In this document: positions 35,010-43,272 of the stretch, piece after piece
Numbering within the stretch: the first letter of the stretch is position 1
Layout of the letters: each line of letters starts with the position of its first letter
Source of the DNA: Candidatus Bipolaricaulis anaerobius
GTDB lineage: Bacteria; Bipolaricaulota; Bipolaricaulia; Bipolaricaulales; Bipolaricaulaceae
Assembly (NCBI RefSeq): GCF_900465355.1
Contig: NZ_LS483254.1
Span: 62,001-126,000, forward strand
Direction: 5' to 3'
DNA length: 64,000 nucleotides
Translations under genes and position numbers: made by a program
Notes under the pieces: generated by a model
Told to the model about the DNA's origin: nothing
The model's input: only the letters and a program-made list of their open reading frames with translations
The model's database searches: none

Positions 35010-37706
35010 GTGAGCATTCGCAATCTCGACAAGATCTTCAACCCCCACCGGGTGGCCGTGATTGGGGCGAGCAGCAACCCGGGCACGGTGGGCTATAGCG
35101 TTCTGCGCAACATGATCAACGCTTCCTTCAACGGCGTCGTGTACCCCGTGAACCCGAAGCGGGAGTCGGTCCAGGGCATCCAGAGCTACCCCGACGTCGC
35201 CTCCCTGCCGCGCACGCCGGACCTCGCCGTGATCTGCACCCCCGCGACCACGGTGCCAGGCCTGGTGCGGGATTGCGGGGCGCAGGGGATCCGCGGGCTC
35301 GTCATCCTCTCCGCCGGGTTCCGCGAGACGGGGGCGGAGGGGAAGGCGCTGGAGGGCGAGGTGAAGGCCGCCGCCGCCGAGTTCGAGGGGATGAGGATCA
35401 TCGGCCCCAATTGCCTCGGGATCATCGTCCCCCGCATCGGGATGAACGCGACGTTCGCGGCGGGGCATCCCGCGGACGGGAACGTGGCGTTCGTCTCGCA
35501 ATCGGGGGCGCTGTGCACTTCGATCCTCGACTGGGCGGTAGAGGAAGGGATCGGGTTCTCCTACTTCGTGTCGGTGGGGAACATGCTCGACGTGGACTTC
35601 GGCGACCTGATTGACTACTTCGGGGAGGACGAGCACACGCGCTCGATCCTCCTCTACATCGAATCCGTGACCGAGGCGCGCAAGTTCATGTCCGCATCGC
35701 GGGCGTTCGCGCGCTCGAAGCCGATCCTCGTGTACAAGGCGGGCCGGTTCGCCGAGTCGGCGAAGGCGGCGAGCTCCCACACCGGGGCGATGGCTGGGGA
35801 AGACGCGGTGTACGACGCCGCGTTCCGGCGGGCGGGGATGGTCCGCGTGTACGAGATCGGGGACCTGTTCGACTCCGCCGAGCTCCTGGCGCGGATCCGC
35901 CCGCCCAGTGGGTCGCGGCTGGCGATCCTCACCAACGCCGGGGGGCCGGGGGTGATGGCCACCGACGCCCTCATCGCCCGCCGGGGGACCCTCGCTCCCC
36001 TCGCCGCGGAGACGCTCGCCAAGCTGAACGAGATCCTCCCCCGGTTCTGGTCCCATGGGAACCCGGTGGACGTACTGGGGGACGCCCCCCCGGAGCGCTA
36101 TGCGGCGGCGCTGGAGATCCTCCTCGCTGATCCGAACGTAGATGCGGTGATCGCAATCCTCGCCCCGCAGGCGGTGACCGATCCCACCACCACCGCCCAC
36201 GAGGTGAGCGCGATCGCCACGAAGTCCCCCAAGCCGGTCCTCGCGGCGTGGATGGGGGGGCGGCTCATGCGCGAGGGAGTGGAGCTCTTCAATCGGGCCG
36301 GCGTCCCCACCTACGCCACCCCCGACCAGGCAGTGGAGGCGTTCATGCACCTCGTGGACTACGCGCGGAACCTGGAGCTCCTCTACGAAACCCCGCGGGA
36401 GATCCCGGTCCGGTTCCCCCTCGACCAGGCGACGATCCGCACGCAGGTGGCCCCCCTCCTCAGGAAGGCGGAGATCCTGTCCGAGGCGGACTCGAAGAAA
36501 GTCCTGGCGGCCTATGGGATCCCGGTGGTGCAGCCCCTCATCGCGGGCACTGCGGACGAAGCGGTGGCCGCGGCGAAAAAGGCGGGCTACCCGGTCGTGC
36601 TGAAGATCCTGTCCCCGGATATCACCCACAAGACCGACGTCGGGGGGGTGGCGTTGGGGCTTCACTCCGACGACGAGGTGCGCACGTCGTTCGCGCGGAT
36701 GTTGGATGAGGTGCGCGCCCGCCGGCCTAAGGCGCGCCTGGAGGGGGTCACCGTGCAGCGGATGATCGATACCTCGCGAGGGTTCGAGCTCCTCGTGGGG
36801 GCGAAGAAGGATCCCACGTTCGGGGCCGTGCTCATGATGGGAATGGGGGGCATCGCCGCTGAGGTATACAAGGACACAACGCTGGCGCTCCCCCCCTTGA
36901 ACGAACGCCTCACCCGGCGCCGGCTGGAGTCGCTCCAGAGCTGGCCCCTCATCGAGGGGTACCGCGGCCGGCCCGGCGCGGACATCGATCTCCTCGTGGA
37001 GACGGTCATGCGCGTCTCGTACCTCGTCGCCGACTACCCGGAGATCAAGGAGCTCGACATCAACCCCCTCGTTGCCTCGCCCGATGAGGTGGTGGCCGTG
37101 GACGCCCGCATCGTCGTAGACCAGGAGGCGCTCAAGAACCCACCCCGGCCCTACTCCCACCTCGCGATCCGCCCCTACCCCGAGGGCTACACCCGCCAGG
37201 CCACCCTCCGCAACGGGACCAAGGTCCTCCTGCGGCCGATCCGCCCCGAGGATGAGCCCCTCTGGCACGAGATGCTCGCCGTCTCGTCGCGGGAATCGAT
37301 CCGGTTCCGGTTCCGGTACCTGTTCAAGGAGTCCACGCACCAGATGGCGATTCCGTTCTGCTTCATCGACTACGATCGGGAGATGGCGATCGTGGCCGAG
37401 ATCGAGGACGGGGGGAGGAAAAGGATCGTCGGGGTGGGACGGCTCGTCGTGGGCCCGGACCCCACCACCGCCGAGTACGCGGTGTTCGTGGCCGACCCGT
37501 GGCAGAACCAGGGCCTGGGGGGGGTGCTGACCGACTACTGCCTGGAGATCGCCCGCAACTGGGGCGTGCAGGTGGTGACAGCGGAGACGACGCCGGACAA
37601 TGTGCGGATGATCGCGATCTTCCAACACCGGGGGTTCAAGATCGAGCACCGCACGCAGGACGGGGTGGTCCTCGCCCAGCTCCTCCAGGGCTCGCCCTCG
37701 CCGTAG
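35010..37706 (+). CDS. ADP-forming acyl-CoA synthetase fused to a GNAT acetyltransferase
   Basis: 898 residues. A CoA-binding Rossmann domain (FNPHRVAVIGASSNPGTVG) and two CoA-ligase domains are followed by an ATP-grasp domain (about 480-700) and a C-terminal GNAT domain (about 735-890, with PWQNQGLGGVLTDYC as the acetyl-CoA loop). The phospho-accepting histidine is His257 (SSHTGAMAGED). It should make ATP from acetyl- or other acyl-CoA, releasing the acid, or act as a Pat-like lysine acetyltransferase if the ligase is inactive. The GTG has GGAGG eight bases upstream; TATAAT is at 34985-34990. Confidence 0.92.
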   Translation: MSIRNLDKIFNPHRVAVIGASSNPGTVGYSVLRNMINASFNGVVYPVNPKRESVQGIQSYPDVASLPRTPDLAVICTPATTVPGLVRDCGAQGIRGLVILSAGFRETGAEGKALEGEVKAAAAEFEGMRIIGPNCLGIIVPRIGMNATFAAGHPADGNVAFVSQSGALCTSILDWAVEEGIGFSYFVSVGNMLDVDFGDLIDYFGEDEHTRSILLYIESVTEARKFMSASRAFARSKPILVYKAGRFAESAKAASSHTGAMAGEDAVYDAAFRRAGMVRVYEIGDLFDSAELLARIRPPSGSRLAILTNAGGPGVMATDALIARRGTLAPLAAETLAKLNEILPRFWSHGNPVDVLGDAPPERYAAALEILLADPNVDAVIAILAPQAVTDPTTTAHEVSAIATKSPKPVLAAWMGGRLMREGVELFNRAGVPTYATPDQAVEAFMHLVDYARNLELLYETPREIPVRFPLDQATIRTQVAPLLRKAEILSEADSKKVLAAYGIPVVQPLIAGTADEAVAAAKKAGYPVVLKILSPDITHKTDVGGVALGLHSDDEVRTSFARMLDEVRARRPKARLEGVTVQRMIDTSRGFELLVGAKKDPTFGAVLMMGMGGIAAEVYKDTTLALPPLNERLTRRRLESLQSWPLIEGYRGRPGADIDLLVETVMRVSYLVADYPEIKELDINPLVASPDEVVAVDARIVVDQEALKNPPRPYSHLAIRPYPEGYTRQATLRNGTKVLLRPIRPEDEPLWHEMLAVSSRESIRFRFRYLFKESTHQMAIPFCFIDYDREMAIVAEIEDGGRKRIVGVGRLVVGPDPTTAEYAVFVADPWQNQGLGGVLTDYCLEIARNWGVQVVTAETTPDNVRMIAIFQHRGFKIEHRTQDGVVLAQLLQGSPSP

Positions 37707-37716
37707 CGGGGCGCGG

Positions 37717-37792
37717 TGGTGTCCCCGGGGGGATTCGAACCCCCGTTTCCGGATTGAAAGCCCGGTATCCTAGACCACTGGACGACGGGGAC
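37717..37792 (-). tRNA. tRNA-Glu (anticodon TTC)
   Basis: On the reverse strand the acceptor is GTCCCCG/CGGGGAC, the anticodon stem CCGGG/TCCGG with loop CTTTCAA, and the T arm GGGGG-TTCGAAT-CCCCC. The discriminator is A and CCA is encoded. Confidence 0.96.
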
Positions 37793-37856
37793 AGGGGCCA
37801 GCTGTAAGTCTACAGGTCTGGCCATCCCCCGCCAAGCCCGGCCCCCGCTGCCGTTG

Positions 37857-37929
37857 TGGGTCGTGCAGGATTCGAACCTGCGACTCCCGGCTTAAAAGGC
37901 CGGTGCTCTACCGACTGAGCTAACGACCC
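37857..37929 (-). tRNA. tRNA-Lys (anticodon TTT)
   Basis: On the reverse strand the acceptor is GGGTCGT/ACGACCC, the D arm GCTCAGTCGGTAGAGC, the anticodon loop CTTTTAA and the T arm GCAGG-TTCGAAT-CCTGC. The discriminator A is followed by CAA, so CCA is not encoded, unlike the other three tRNAs here. Confidence 0.96.
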
Positions 37930-37992
37930 CTACCCCAACCGCACGTCGCGGACTTCCCGGGAGTGGAGGCGACGGCGTGCCGATTCGCTACC

Positions 37993-38068
37993 TGGTGGGT
38001 CGTGGAGGATTCGAACCCCCGGCCCGCGGATTAAGAGTCCGCTGCTCTACCGACTGAGCTAACGACCC
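37993..38068 (-). tRNA. tRNA-Lys (anticodon CTT)
   Basis: The acceptor and D arm are identical to the neighbouring tRNA-Lys(TTT). The anticodon stem is GCGGA/TCCGC with loop CTCTTAA, and the T arm GGGGG-TTCGAAT-CCTCC with one G-U pair. CCA is encoded. Confidence 0.96.
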
Positions 38069-38173
38069 CCTGCCCCAAGTCCACGGAACAACCCCCACGC
38101 TGACCCAGGGTGATTGGCGACGGTATGGTACGGGCGATGGGCCAGCTCCGTCAAGGTGCTACAATGGGCCTGA

Positions 38174-39472
38174 ATGGAAGGCCTGTGGCAGGGTCGGGCG
38201 CCCCTGGCGGAGCGGCTGCGGCCGCGCAACCTGGGGGAGGTGATGGGGCAGCGGCACCTCCTCGGGGAGAGGGGGCCCTTGCGGGCGCTCCTCGAGGGGG
38301 ACGTGGCCGTCCCACTCGTGTTCTGGGGGCCGCCGGGCACAGGGAAGACCACGGTCGGCCGGCTCATCGCCACGCACTGGGGGGCACGGTTCATCCAACG
38401 CTCGGCGGCGTTGGCCACCGTGACCGAGGTCCGCGAGGCCCTCCTCTCCTCCCGCGACACGTGGCGGCGGGCCGGGCAGAGGGACCTCCTGTTCCTGGAC
38501 GAGGTCCATCGCTGGAACCGCGCCCAACAGGATGTGCTCCTCCCGTTCCTCGAGGAAGGGGCAATCCTGTTCATCGGAGCCACGACCGAGAACCCGTCGT
38601 TCGCCCTCCGGTCCGCCCTCCTCTCCCGGGCCCAGCTGTTCCTGTTCGAGCCCCTGTCCGCGGACGAGCTGCGCGCCCTTCTGGCGCGGGCGCTGGCCGA
38701 CGAGCGGGGCTACGGCGGTCGGGTCTCGCTTGAGCCCGAGGCCGGTGAGTTCCTCATCCGCCATGCCGACGGCGACGCACGCAGACTCCTCACCGCGCTC
38801 GAAACGGCGGTGGCGGCGCTCGGGGAAGGGAAGCTCTCGCTCGCCGCGGTGGCGGAGGCGGTGGGGAAGAAGGCCCCCCGCTACGACCGGGCGGGGGAGG
38901 AGCACTACAACCTGATCTCCGCCCTCCACAAGTCGGTGCGGAACTCCGACGTGGACGCGGCCCTCTACTGGCTGGTGCGGATGCTGGAGAGCGGGGAGGA
39001 CCCGCGCTACGTCGCCCGGCGCCTGGTGCGGATGGCGAGCGAGGACGTGGGGCTCGCGGATCCAAGTGCGCTATCCCTCACCGTAGCGGCAGCGCAAGCC
39101 GTGGAGCAGGTGGGGATGCCGGAGTGCGCCCTGGCCCTCGTCCAGGCAGCGGCTTACCTCGCCCTGGCCCCGAAGTCGAATGCCCTCTACCTCGCCCATC
39201 ATGAGGTGAAGCGCGACGTTATGGAGACGATCAACGAGCCGGTGCCCTTCCACCTCCGCAACCCGGTCACGGAGGAGATGAAGGACCAGGGCTACGGGAA
39301 GGATTACCGCTACGCCCATGACGAGCCGCAAGGGGTGGCGGCGATGCCGAGCCTCCCCGAGGGCCTGCGCGACCGGGAGTACTACCGCCCGAAGGACGTG
39401 GGATGGGAGGGCCGGATCTCAAAGCGGCTCCAGGCACTGCGGGCGCTCATCCGCAGTCGGCCCCGCCCGTAG
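38174..39472 (+). CDS. rarA: Replication-associated recombination protein A (AAA+ ATPase)
   Basis: 432 residues. The RarA/MgsA/WRNIP1 signatures are RLRPRNLGEVMGQRHLL, Walker A GPPGTGKTT, Walker B LLFLDEVHRWNRAQQD, sensor GATTENPSFAL and the C-terminal tetramerisation region (YNLISALHKSVRNSDVDAAL, VRMASEDVGLADP). It acts at stalled forks and on ssDNA gaps. TACAAT ends eight bases before the ATG with no ribosome-binding site. It is followed 19 bases later by the MoaD-like gene, which has its own -10 box. Confidence 0.95.
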   Translation: MEGLWQGRAPLAERLRPRNLGEVMGQRHLLGERGPLRALLEGDVAVPLVFWGPPGTGKTTVGRLIATHWGARFIQRSAALATVTEVREALLSSRDTWRRAGQRDLLFLDEVHRWNRAQQDVLLPFLEEGAILFIGATTENPSFALRSALLSRAQLFLFEPLSADELRALLARALADERGYGGRVSLEPEAGEFLIRHADGDARRLLTALETAVAALGEGKLSLAAVAEAVGKKAPRYDRAGEEHYNLISALHKSVRNSDVDAALYWLVRMLESGEDPRYVARRLVRMASEDVGLADPSALSLTVAAAQAVEQVGMPECALALVQAAAYLALAPKSNALYLAHHEVKRDVMETINEPVPFHLRNPVTEEMKDQGYGKDYRYAHDEPQGVAAMPSLPEGLRDREYYRPKDVGWEGRISKRLQALRALIRSRPRP

Positions 39473-39491
39473 GTTCGCTTATACTCGGGGC

Positions 39492-39770
39492 GTGAAGGTC
39501 ACCGTGAAGCTGTTCGGGGAGTTCCGCGCCGCGGCGGGAGCGGACCAGATCGAGCTCGACCTCCCACGAGGGGCGACCTGTGGCGAGGCCCTCCGCACCC
39601 TGGCCGAACGCGAGCCCTCGCTCGGGGAGCTCCTCTTCGCGGGCGACGCTCTCCACGACCACCTCCACGTGTTCGTGAACGGCCGGAATGTGGTCCACGA
39701 CCAGGGGCTCGCGACGCCCCTCTCCCCGGGCGACGTGGTGACCTTCTTCCCCCCCCTGAGCGGGGGATGA
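39492..39770 (+). CDS. MoaD-like small sulfur-carrier/ubiquitin-fold protein
   Basis: 92 residues from a GTG. The sequence VKLFGEFRAAAGADQIELDL, the VNGRNV turn and the end VTFFPPLSGG with terminal Gly-Gly are those of MoaD/SAMP proteins. The diglycine would be adenylated and thiolated by a ThiF/MoeB-type E1, possibly the 26690 product. It could serve molybdopterin synthesis (mobB is at 55792), although MoaE and MoaABC are not in the window. TATACT ends six bases before the GTG without a ribosome-binding site. Confidence 0.9.
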   Translation: MKVTVKLFGEFRAAAGADQIELDLPRGATCGEALRTLAEREPSLGELLFAGDALHDHLHVFVNGRNVVHDQGLATPLSPGDVVTFFPPLSGG

Positions 39771-39774
39771 CACG

Positions 39775-39803
39775 TTGCGCCGCAGGCTAGGGATGGCTAT
39801 GCT
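39775..39803 (+). promoter_or_regulatory. Promoter for the sugar-ABC ATPase gene
   Basis: TTGCGC (39775-39780) and TATGCT (39798-39803) are separated by 17 bases, with a leader of about 37 bases and AAGGAGGG before the ATG at 39847. Confidence 0.65.
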
Positions 39804-39846
39804 GGACGCAGTCCGCGCCAAAAGCGGCGCGTGAAGGAGGGCAGGG

Positions 39847-40950
39847 ATGGCTGAGGTTCGGCTGAACGAGGTCACGAAGAAGTTCGGGAACTTCACGGCG
39901 GTGGATCGGGTGACCCTCGAGGTCCACAACGGCGAGTTCGTCGTCCTCGTCGGGCCCTCCGGCTGCGGGAAGACGACGAGCCTGCGCATGGTGGCGGGCC
40001 TGGAGGACGTCACGGCGGGGGATATCTACATCGGTGAGCGGCGCGTGAACGATGTCCCCCCCAAGGACCGCGACATCGCGATGGTGTTCCAGAACTACGC
40101 TCTCTACCCCCACATGGACGTGTACAACAACATGGCGTTCGGGCTCAAGCTCCGCAAGGTCCCGAAGAAGGAAATCGAGCGGCGGGTCCACGCCGCAGCG
40201 GAACTCCTCGGGATCAAGGAGAAGCTCAAGGCCAAGCCGCGCGAGCTGTCGGGAGGGCAACGGCAACGGGTCGCCCTCGGGCGGGCCATCGTCCGCGACC
40301 CAAAGGTGTTCCTGTTCGACGAACCCCTGTCCAACCTCGATGCCAAACTGCGCGTGCGGATGCGGGCTGAGCTCGCCGAGCTCCACCTCCGCCTCAAGAC
40401 GACCACCGTGTACGTGACCCACGACCAGGTCGAGGCGATGACCTTGGGACAGCGGGTGGCGGTGATGAAGGACGGCGTCGTCATGCAGTACGACAAACCG
40501 CAGACGATCTACGATCGCCCGGCGAACATGTTCGTCGCGGGGTTCATCGGCTCCCCGGCGATGAACTTCCTCGAGGCGCGCCTCATCTCCGAGGATGGGC
40601 GCCTCTACGTCCAGGGCAAGGGGTTCAAGCTCGTCGTCCCGGAGGAGAGGGCATCGGATGGGCTGCGGGCCTACGTGGGCCGGGACGTGGTGTTCGGCAT
40701 CCGTCCGGAGGACATCCGCACCCCGGAGATGGTGCACGAGGAGAAGGCCGGCCGGACGTTCTTGGGCAAGGTGCGGGTCCGGGAGCCCCTCGGTGATGAA
40801 CAGATCATCTACGCCGACGTCGCAGGCGATGAGATCGTGGCCAAGCTCGACCCCCGGCTGGCGATCGAGCCTGGCCAGGACCTCACGTTCGTGGCGATGG
40901 TGGAGCGGCTGCACCTCTTCGACAAGGAAACCGAACGGGCGATCGCCTGA
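39847..40950 (+). CDS. ABC transporter ATP-binding protein, MalK/UgpC/MsmX type
   Basis: 367 residues. Walker A is GPSGCGKTT, the Q-loop FQNYALYPHM, the signature LSGGQRQR, Walker B VFLFDEPLSNLD and the switch THDQ. The C-terminal region (about 240-367) is the OB-type regulatory domain of MalK-class ATPases, with GIRPEDI. It should energise carbohydrate importers. No permease or binding protein is adjacent, so it may serve several distant importers as MsmX does. It is followed after 40 bases by the DUF488 gene. Confidence 0.93.
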   Translation: MAEVRLNEVTKKFGNFTAVDRVTLEVHNGEFVVLVGPSGCGKTTSLRMVAGLEDVTAGDIYIGERRVNDVPPKDRDIAMVFQNYALYPHMDVYNNMAFGLKLRKVPKKEIERRVHAAAELLGIKEKLKAKPRELSGGQRQRVALGRAIVRDPKVFLFDEPLSNLDAKLRVRMRAELAELHLRLKTTTVYVTHDQVEAMTLGQRVAVMKDGVVMQYDKPQTIYDRPANMFVAGFIGSPAMNFLEARLISEDGRLYVQGKGFKLVVPEERASDGLRAYVGRDVVFGIRPEDIRTPEMVHEEKAGRTFLGKVRVREPLGDEQIIYADVAGDEIVAKLDPRLAIEPGQDLTFVAMVERLHLFDKETERAIA

Positions 40951-40990
40951 CGAGGAACCCAGCGGAGCCCGGACCAGCGAGGTTGAGGAT

Positions 40991-41416
40991 ATGGCGCTCA
41001 GGCAGACCTACCTCAGCATGAAGAGCAAACTCCCCCCCGGCGCGGAAACGGTGCTCGTGATGCGTGGCCGCGGGAACGATGACCTGGCCCCAGCGGAGGA
41101 GCTCTTCCACGAGTTCAGTGAGCTCAAGGGGGAGTTCGTCCCCGGCTGCGGCTACCCAAGCGCGATCCACTATGCGTGGGAGAAGAGCGACTACGAACGG
41201 CGCTTCCGCTCCCAGATCCGCGCGAACCCCCGCGCCCTGGCACGCCTCAAGGAACTGGCGGACCGCGCCACGACGCGCGACATCTTCCTCATCTGCTACG
41301 AGGGCGAGGACAAGCCCTGCCACCGCCACCTCTTGCTCGAGATCGCCCAAGAGGAGTTCGGCGCAATCGTGGACCCGCGGCCGTTTCGGCCAGCGGGAGA
41401 TCCGAACTCTCCCTGA
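40991..41416 (+). CDS. DUF488-domain protein
   Basis: 141 residues. The C-terminal half has the DUF488 pattern (RALARLKELADRATTRDIFLICYEGEDKPCHRHLLLEIA), with the conserved Cys-His pair CHRH. Its biochemical role is unknown. It lies 40 bases after the sugar-ABC ATPase and likely shares its transcript. The ATG has only a weak GAGG-like site before it. Confidence 0.85.
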   Translation: MALRQTYLSMKSKLPPGAETVLVMRGRGNDDLAPAEELFHEFSELKGEFVPGCGYPSAIHYAWEKSDYERRFRSQIRANPRALARLKELADRATTRDIFLICYEGEDKPCHRHLLLEIAQEEFGAIVDPRPFRPAGDPNSP

Positions 41417-41444
41417 CGCGGGCTTCGTCCCACAATGCGCGCCT

Positions 41445-42671
41445 CTACGCCCGTTGTGACAAGCGGAGGCTTGCCAGTTCCTCCTCCACCACCTGCCCGA
41501 GGCGGCGAACCCCCTCCTCCAGCTGCTCCGTCGTAGCGCTGGAGAACGAGAGGCGCATCGTGTTGTGGCCCGTGCCGTCCACGAAGAACGGGGCCCCGAT
41601 CACGTACGCCACCTTGTGGTCGAGGGCGCGGGGGAGCATCCGCTCCGTGTCCAACTGGTCCGGGAACCGCGCCCACAGGAACAGGCCCCCCTCGGGCTTC
41701 GTCCATGAGATCCCCTCGCGGCGGGGCATGTAGCGGTCGAGGGCGCGGAGCATCGCATGGCACTTCATCCGGTAGTGGTCGCGGATCGTGCGCATGTGGC
41801 CCTCCACGTCGTAGTCCTGGAAGAACCGGACGGCGAGGCGCTGGGTGAGGGACGAGGTACAGAGGTCGGTGGCCTGCTTCATCGTCACCACCTTCTCCAA
41901 AATCTCCCGCGGCCCGGCCAGCGCCCCCAGGCGCAGGCCAGCGGCGAGGACCTTGGAGAACGTGAACAGCACGACCACCCGCCCCTCAGGGTCCAGCGAG
42001 GCCACGGACGGCACGGGCTCTCCCGTGAAGCGGAGCTTGCGGTACGGCATGTCCTCGACGATCACGAGGTCCTCCCGGCTCGCGATCTCCACCAGCCCGC
42101 GTCGCTTCTCCTCCGACCATGTGACCCCTGACGGGTTCTGGAAGTCGGGGACGACGTAGATGAGCTTCGGGGTCTGCCCAGCCCGCCGGGCGGCAGCGAT
42201 CGCGTCGGAGAGACGGTCGAGGTCCATCCCGTCATCCTCCAGCTCCACCCCGACGAGCCTCGCCTGCATCGCCTCGAACGCCTGGATCGCCCCGATGTAG
42301 GTGGGGAGCTCAACCAACACCACATCCCCTGGATCGAGGAACACCTTGGCGATGAGATCCAGCCCTTGCTGCGACGCGCTCGTGATGAGGATCTGGTCAG
42401 GAGAAAACCGCATCCCGTCTTCCGCAAACCATCGTGACAGGGGTTCCCGGAGGGGGAGCTTGCCCTCCGTGGTCGTGTACTGGAGGGTCTTGCCTGGGTT
42501 GTTCCGGATCTCATCCGCGGCCACCTGGGCGAGGAACTCCCGGGGGAACGTGTCCGGGTCGGGGAGTCCGCCCGCGAACGAGATGATGTTCGGCTGCTCG
42601 GTGAGCTTGAGGAGCTCCCGGATCACCGACCGGCGCGCCGTTTTCATACGCTCCGCGTACAACGGGTTCAT
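41445..42671 (-). CDS. PLP-dependent aminotransferase, class I/II (2-aminoadipate aminotransferase-like)
   Basis: 408 residues. It opens with IISFAGGLPDPDTFP, typical of the LysN/alpha-aminoadipate and MocR-type group. It has LQYTTTEGKLPLRE, SQQGLDLIAKVFLDPGD, the YVVPDFQNPSG cofactor region and the PLP lysine in FTFSKVLAAGLRLG. It probably transaminates large or branched amino acids with 2-oxoglutarate. The ATG at 42671 is preceded by GAAGGAGGG. It is last in a same-strand run behind lysS and the PAP2 gene. Confidence 0.92.
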   Translation of the reverse strand: MNPLYAERMKTARRSVIRELLKLTEQPNIISFAGGLPDPDTFPREFLAQVAADEIRNNPGKTLQYTTTEGKLPLREPLSRWFAEDGMRFSPDQILITSASQQGLDLIAKVFLDPGDVVLVELPTYIGAIQAFEAMQARLVGVELEDDGMDLDRLSDAIAAARRAGQTPKLIYVVPDFQNPSGVTWSEEKRRGLVEIASREDLVIVEDMPYRKLRFTGEPVPSVASLDPEGRVVVLFTFSKVLAAGLRLGALAGPREILEKVVTMKQATDLCTSSLTQRLAVRFFQDYDVEGHMRTIRDHYRMKCHAMLRALDRYMPRREGISWTKPEGGLFLWARFPDQLDTERMLPRALDHKVAYVIGAPFFVDGTGHNTMRLSFSSATTEQLEEGVRRLGQVVEEELASLRLSQRA

Positions 42672-42687
42672 GCCATCCCTCCTTCGG

Positions 42688-43272
42688 TCACTGCACGAGC
42701 CGAGCGAACAGGGGCAGGAGCCCATGGGCCACACACGTCCCGAGCAACGCCCCCCCCACGATATCGAGCGGGAAATGTTCCCGCAGGTACACGCGCGACA
42801 AGCCAATCAGCGCCGCCATGATGTAGAGCACCACTACATTCGGCCACCACGGGTAGAGCCGCAGGATGAGGTACGCCATCGCGAACGCGACGGTGGTGTG
42901 GTTGGAGGGGAACGAGGCGTCGGTGAGGAACTGGTGGTGAAAACCATGGCGCGAGAACTGTGGACGAGGCCGGCCGGAAACGGATTTCGTCATCTGGGAA
43001 AGGAACACAGAGGTGATGACCACCCCCAGACCGATGAGCACGTTCGCCTGGTCCCCCTCCGTCCCGAACGCGATGAGGGCCAGGGCCAGCGCGCCCCACA
43101 GGTAGCCGTAGCCGAGGTAGGTCGCCACGACGAGGAGGGGATCGAGACGGCGCAGGATCCGCGACGCGCTCACGATATCCATCAGCTCCTCGTCCCACTC
43201 CCACACCCGCTCCGCCCACCGGTCGAGGCGGCGGCCGATCCGGCGGAACGGGAAAGCGTGGGCCGCGGTCAT
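42688..43272 (-). CDS. PAP2-family membrane phosphatase
   Basis: 194 residues with four to five hydrophobic helices. The three acid-phosphatase motifs are present: KSVSGRPRP, the PSNH variant of PSGH in ASFPSNHTTVAF, and SRVYLREHFPLDI. Relatives dephosphorylate undecaprenyl diphosphate or phosphatidyl lipids at the outer face of the membrane. The ATG overlaps the lysS stop, so translation is coupled. The substrate is not decided by sequence. Confidence 0.9.
   Translation of the reverse strand: MTAAHAFPFRRIGRRLDRWAERVWEWDEELMDIVSASRILRRLDPLLVVATYLGYGYLWGALALALIAFGTEGDQANVLIGLGVVITSVFLSQMTKSVSGRPRPQFSRHGFHHQFLTDASFPSNHTTVAFAMAYLILRLYPWWPNVVVLYIMAALIGLSRVYLREHFPLDIVGGALLGTCVAHGLLPLFARLVQ

Noticed and set aside
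34959-37649. An 896-codon frame opposite the acyl-CoA synthetase, and similar antisense frames opposite hutU (13557-15335), the solute-binding protein (6059-8230) and slt (16172-17791)
   Set aside because: All mirror well-identified genes and their translations match no fold pattern; they are composition artefacts.
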